From Flavobacteriaceae bacterium (lineage in GTDB: Bacteria > Bacteroidota > Bacteroidia > Flavobacteriales > Flavobacteriaceae): a DNA stretch of 9,641 nt. The stretch spans positions 1 through 9,641 of the forward strand of contig JAURBD010000057.1 in the NCBI GenBank assembly GCA_030829155.1, given 5' to 3'. The notes beneath the pieces were generated by a model that did no database searches, was not told the origin of the DNA, and worked only from the letters and a program-made list of their open reading frames with translations. The number at the start of each line of letters is the position of its first letter. The stretch's first letter is position 1. The translations under genes were made by a program, and so were the position numbers. Below are positions 6,393 to 9,641 of the stretch, piece by piece.

Positions 6393-7382
6393 ATGAAAAA
6401 AAATTTTAAAATTATCCTTGGCTTTTTCGGAATCTTGATCCTCGTTTTTTTTTCAGGACCCAAGGTAGTTGAACCAAATTTAAATCAAGAGGTTCCATCT
6501 GTTCCAGAGAACCTTTCTGAGTTGAATGATTGGATTACAGCTCGTGAATTAAAAATAGAAGGAATAAAGGATGGTAATGCATCCCGAATTGAGTTTTACG
6601 ACTCAATACCCCAAAAAACAAAATATAGTGTTTTGTATATGCATGGTTTTTCTGCTAGTTCAGAAGAAGGAGCTCCTTTTCATCAAAAAATAGCTAAGCA
6701 TTTTAAAGCAAATTTGTATTTACCTCGTTTGTTTGGACATGGGATAGACAATGAAAGTCCATTAGAAGAGTTCAATGGAGATCAATATATTGCAAGTGCT
6801 TTAGAAGCATTAGAAGTTGCTAAAACTCTGGGAGATCAAGTAATTCTGTTGGGTACTTCTAATGGTGGAACATTGAGCCTATTATTAGGTGATGATCCAA
6901 AAGTTGCAATTATTGGGTTATATTCTCCTAATATTAGAATTAAAAACCCACTTATGGGTATTGGAACTCTTCCTTGGGGATTAGAAATAACAACTTTTGC
7001 TTTAGGCACAAATTATTATCTCATGCAAGATGTGGTCTCACCAAAAGAACAATTTTGGACAACTCGATATCATATTCAAGCAATAACCCATGTCCAAAAA
7101 TTAATTGAGATAGCGATGATTCCTGAAACCTTTGAGAAGATAAAAAAACCTGTTTTTATGGGCTATTACTATAAGGATGAAATAAACCAAGACAATGTTG
7201 TTTCTGTTGAGGCAATGTTATCAATGTTTGAGCAGCTGGGAACAATGACTTCACAAAAAGAAAAAATGGCTTTTCCTAAATCAGGAAACCATGTTATGAC
7301 ATCACATATTACGAGTAAAGATGTTGAAGGGGTAACCAAAGAAACCATCCGATTTTTTGAAACCCATTTAACTGCTCAATAA
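6393..7382 (+). CDS. exported or membrane-anchored alpha/beta hydrolase
   Basis: A 329-residue serine hydrolase of the alpha/beta fold. Residues 1-25 (MKKNFKIILGFFGILILVFF) form a basic start plus a hydrophobic segment, either a signal peptide or an uncleaved N-terminal anchor; no lipobox cysteine follows. The oxyanion-hole strand is VLYMHGFSAS (80-89), the nucleophile elbow is GTSNGG (154-159) with S156, the acid is probably D262 or D267 in YYYKDEINQDNVV, and the histidine is H300 in SGNHVM. The order and spacing suit carboxylesterase or monoacylglycerol-lipase-like enzymes, with an inserted lid between about 180 and 245. The substrate is unknown, but the periplasmic side is the likely place of action. 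It is nine bases after ftsY and three bases before rimO, so it is co-transcribed with both. An esterase/lipase is the safest reading. Confidence 0.85.
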   Translation: MKKNFKIILGFFGILILVFFSGPKVVEPNLNQEVPSVPENLSELNDWITARELKIEGIKDGNASRIEFYDSIPQKTKYSVLYMHGFSASSEEGAPFHQKIAKHFKANLYLPRLFGHGIDNESPLEEFNGDQYIASALEALEVAKTLGDQVILLGTSNGGTLSLLLGDDPKVAIIGLYSPNIRIKNPLMGIGTLPWGLEITTFALGTNYYLMQDVVSPKEQFWTTRYHIQAITHVQKLIEIAMIPETFEKIKKPVFMGYYYKDEINQDNVVSVEAMLSMFEQLGTMTSQKEKMAFPKSGNHVMTSHITSKDVEGVTKETIRFFETHLTAQ

Positions 7383-7385
7383 AAT

Positions 7386-8690
7386 ATGCGAACAAAAAAT
7401 TCCACTAAAAATAAGATTAATGTAATTACCCTTGGATGTTCCAAGAACGTATATGATTCTGAAGTTTTAATGGGGCAACTCAAAGCCAACAATAAAGAAG
7501 TAGTTCATCAAGAAGATGGAAATATAGTTGTCATTAATACTTGTGGTTTTATTGATAACGCCAAAGAGGAGTCTGTAAATACAATCTTGGAAAATATCCA
7601 GAGAAAAGAAGCAGGAGAAATAGATAAAGTTTTTGTTACAGGTTGTTTAAGTGAACGGTACAAGCCAGACCTTGTTAAAGAAATTCCTGATGTGGACCAA
7701 TATTTTGGAACCAGTGAATTACCTCAATTATTAGCTGCATTAGAGGCTGATTACAAGCACGAACTTCTTGGAGAAAGAATTACAACAACCCCAAAAAACT
7801 TTGCATACTTCAAAATATCAGAGGGTTGTGATCGACCATGTTCATTTTGTGCAATTCCTTTGATGCGAGGAAAACATCGTTCAACACCAATTGAAGATTT
7901 AGTAAAACAAGCAAAGTCTTTAGCAAGTGGTGGAGTTAAAGAATTGATCTTAATTGCTCAAGATCTGACTTATTACGGTTTGGATATTTATAAAAAAAGA
8001 AATTTGGCAGAACTATTGCAGGCCTTGGTTAAAGTAGAGGGGATTGAATGGATTAGAATGCATTACGCATTCCCCACAGGTTTTCCTTTAGATGTTTTAG
8101 AGGTTATGAAATCTGAGTCCAAAGTATGTAATTATTTAGACATTCCTTTACAGCATATTTCAGATGATATTTTGAAATCCATGAGAAGGGGGACCACCAA
8201 AGATAAAACAACAAAACTTCTCAAAGAATTTAGAAAACTCGTTCCTGGGATTACTTTACGAACCACTTTGATTGTAGGGTATCCAGGGGAAACTGAAGAA
8301 CATTTTGAGGAATTAAAAGCTTGGGTAAAAGAAATGCGTTTCGAGCGTTTGGGATGTTTTACTTATAGTCATGAAGAAAACACCCACGCACATCTATTGG
8401 AAGATGATGTTCCTGAAAAAGAAAAACAAAGAAGGTCTTCTGAAATCATGAATATTCAGTCTCAGATTTCTTGGGAATTAAATCAGGAAAAGGTTGGGAA
8501 AACATACCGATGTGTAATAGATCGTAAAGAAGGGAATTTTTTTGTGGGCCGCTCTGAGATGGATTCACCAGATGTTGATAACGAAGTATTGGTAGATGCC
8601 ACAAAATTTTATCTTAAACAAGGAGAATACATTAATCTCACCATTATTGAAGCAGCCGATTTTGATCTTTATGCAGAACCAGTCAAATAA
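7386..8690 (+). CDS. rimO: ribosomal protein uS12 methylthiotransferase RimO
   Basis: A 434-residue radical-SAM methylthiotransferase that adds a methylthio group to a conserved aspartate of ribosomal protein uS12. The N-terminal methylthiotransferase domain (about 11-125) has the three cluster cysteines: C18 in LGCSKNVYDSE, C53 in NTCGF and C87 in TGCLSERY. The radical SAM cluster is CDRPCSFC (C148, C152, C155), followed by IPLMRGKHRS. The core continues through YPGETEEHFEEL to FTYSHEENTHA. A C-terminal TRAM domain (about 370-434) completes the protein. RimO is favoured over the tRNA enzyme MiaB by LGCSKNVYDSE and the YSHEE motif. It starts three bases after the hydrolase stop and is the last gene of the ftsY unit. 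It ends three bases from an opposing gene with no terminator between them. Confidence 0.95.
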   Translation: MRTKNSTKNKINVITLGCSKNVYDSEVLMGQLKANNKEVVHQEDGNIVVINTCGFIDNAKEESVNTILENIQRKEAGEIDKVFVTGCLSERYKPDLVKEIPDVDQYFGTSELPQLLAALEADYKHELLGERITTTPKNFAYFKISEGCDRPCSFCAIPLMRGKHRSTPIEDLVKQAKSLASGGVKELILIAQDLTYYGLDIYKKRNLAELLQALVKVEGIEWIRMHYAFPTGFPLDVLEVMKSESKVCNYLDIPLQHISDDILKSMRRGTTKDKTTKLLKEFRKLVPGITLRTTLIVGYPGETEEHFEELKAWVKEMRFERLGCFTYSHEENTHAHLLEDDVPEKEKQRRSSEIMNIQSQISWELNQEKVGKTYRCVIDRKEGNFFVGRSEMDSPDVDNEVLVDATKFYLKQGEYINLTIIEAADFDLYAEPVK

Positions 8691-8693
8691 TTA

Positions 8694-9641
8694 TTAGTGA
8701 AATACTGCGTTTATTATCCAGAGTTTACCGTTTTCCCAAAATCCTCTATACAATGGGTTGTCTACGATGTAAATAACACTTCCACTCCCCAAGTTTTCCA
8801 TACCGAAAATCAAGGATTCACTTTGTCTCTTAATCGCTTCACTTCCACTGAAACCAGCTAAGGGTTTTGATTCTTTTGGAAGGTTTCCAACAGTTCCCTC
8901 ACTTAAGATTTGGTAGCTTGTAGCGCTATTTTTTAAACTGAAATAGTTTTTATCGTAACCAAATGCTAGGGGATGGGTAGTATCAATATTTACAGAATAA
9001 ATACTACCATAAATTGCAGAGCTAATATCATTTCTTTCTAATTCTGCATATGGAACAAATTTATCTGGTTTATCATCCATGCTTTTAGTTTTTAAGTTAA
9101 AAGCATTTTGATTGGCAAATGATTTAATTGCAGACCCCAAAGCGACAAGGCGTCCCCCTTTTTGTATCCATTTCAATAGCCCAGAATCATCATCAGAAAA
9201 AAGATTATAATACCCTGGTGGAAGAATAAGAACATCAAATTTATCAAGGTTACGATCATTTAATCGATTCAAATTAATTTGGGTGATGGGATATTTTAAT
9301 TGTTGCTCGAAAAAATGCCAAATTTCTCCATATCTTTGTGGGCTGGAATTATCACTCTTGATGAGTCCAACTCTTTTTGGAGGAATAAATTCCATCAAGT
9401 TTGATCCTAAATCAATTCCAGCATCCGAAAAACCTGAAGCAAGAGGTATTAGGGTTTGGTTATTTTCTAAAGCAAGGTTTCGGATTTTTTCATCAAACTC
9501 TTCAATGGTTTTATTTTCACCTTTTAATATAAAAAGACTTCCCTCAGCCCAACGTTTTCCTCCATTTACAAGGGGTTTTAGGTTATATCGAACTCTAATT
9601 TTTTCTTTCAGTAATGCTGCTAAAAACTTTCCATCTTTATA
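8694..9641 (-). CDS. M14 family zinc carboxypeptidase, C-terminal part (5' end outside window)
   Basis: The frame is open from the right edge of the window (base 9641 is a codon first position) to TAA 8696-8694, giving the last 315 residues of a larger protein. There is no reason to start at the TTG at 9398: 81 further in-frame codons upstream read as coherent protein, including GGKRWAEGSLFILKGE and LASGFSDAGIDLGSN, which continues directly into the MEFIPPKRVGLI segment. Those motifs and the PLYRGFWENGKLWIINAVF ending match the C-terminal region of the large (about 800 residue) secreted M14 carboxypeptidases of Bacteroidetes. From about residue 90 to 175 there is a GATase1-like fold (KRVGLIKSD, FDVLILPPGYY, WIQKGGRLVALGSA) with no nucleophile cysteine at the expected turn, so it is probably a binding or structural domain. 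The zinc-binding catalytic domain is not in the window. Two TAA codons stand in tandem at the end (8696-8691). Confidence 0.85.
   Translation of the reverse strand, partial: YKDGKFLAALLKEKIRVRYNLKPLVNGGKRWAEGSLFILKGENKTIEEFDEKIRNLALENNQTLIPLASGFSDAGIDLGSNLMEFIPPKRVGLIKSDNSSPQRYGEIWHFFEQQLKYPITQINLNRLNDRNLDKFDVLILPPGYYNLFSDDDSGLLKWIQKGGRLVALGSAIKSFANQNAFNLKTKSMDDKPDKFVPYAELERNDISSAIYGSIYSVNIDTTHPLAFGYDKNYFSLKNSATSYQILSEGTVGNLPKESKPLAGFSGSEAIKRQSESLIFGMENLGSGSVIYIVDNPLYRGFWENGKLWIINAVFH

Noticed and set aside
6203..6463. Minus-strand 86-codon open frame opposite the end of ftsY
   Set aside because: It is antisense to conserved FtsY motifs, and the sequence shows no domain or plausible start context.

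Overview
The window looks like ordinary chromosomal DNA from a member of the Bacteroidetes, most likely a marine-type Flavobacteriaceae. The evidence is strongly AT-rich DNA, start codons preceded by A/T-rich sequence instead of Shine-Dalgarno motifs, two close matches to the Bacteroidetes -7 promoter element TAnnTTTG, and a block of rpmB, rpmG, a tiny DUF4295 gene and ftsY that is typical of this group. No insertion sequence, CRISPR array, rRNA, tRNA or phage gene was seen.

Layout. Bases 1-60 may hold the 3' tail of an unidentified upstream gene. Bases 137-4144 hold four tightly packed + strand genes that probably form one transcription unit behind a TACCTTTG promoter. They encode a lipoyl E2 acyltransferase of a 2-oxo acid dehydrogenase complex, a DEDDh 3'-5' exonuclease with an ExoX-like C-terminal domain, a fumarylacetoacetate hydrolase-family enzyme, and CinA. 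Bases 4157-4595 look non-coding, but on the minus strand they hold the decayed remains of an SRPBCC/AHSA1-family gene, with three frameshifts and two internal stops. This relic is the main unlisted feature of the window.

A well-formed Bacteroidetes promoter (4711-4740) then drives rpmB (bL28), rpmG (bL33) and a 50-residue DUF4295 gene (5210-5362, probably the Bacteroidetes ribosomal protein bL38). An intrinsic terminator follows at 5385-5417. Twelve bases after it comes ftsY (SRP receptor), then an exported or membrane-anchored alpha/beta hydrolase and rimO (methylthiotransferase acting on ribosomal protein uS12), with gaps of 9 and 3 bases. No promoter is visible between the terminator and ftsY, so this second set is probably expressed by read-through. 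The theme is protein synthesis and export: two or three large-subunit proteins, the SRP receptor and a ribosomal-protein modifying enzyme, with one hydrolase of unknown purpose between them.

The right end (8694-9641, minus strand) is the C-terminal 315 residues of a large secreted-type M14 zinc carboxypeptidase that carries a GATase1-like domain. Its catalytic domain lies beyond the window, and it converges on rimO with only three bases between the stop codons.

I do not see a novel defence, mobile or biosynthetic system here. The points most worth a second look are the AHSA1 relic, the DUF4295/bL38 gene, the terminator that seems to throttle ftsY, and the Asn-for-Asp change in the E2 active-site motif.
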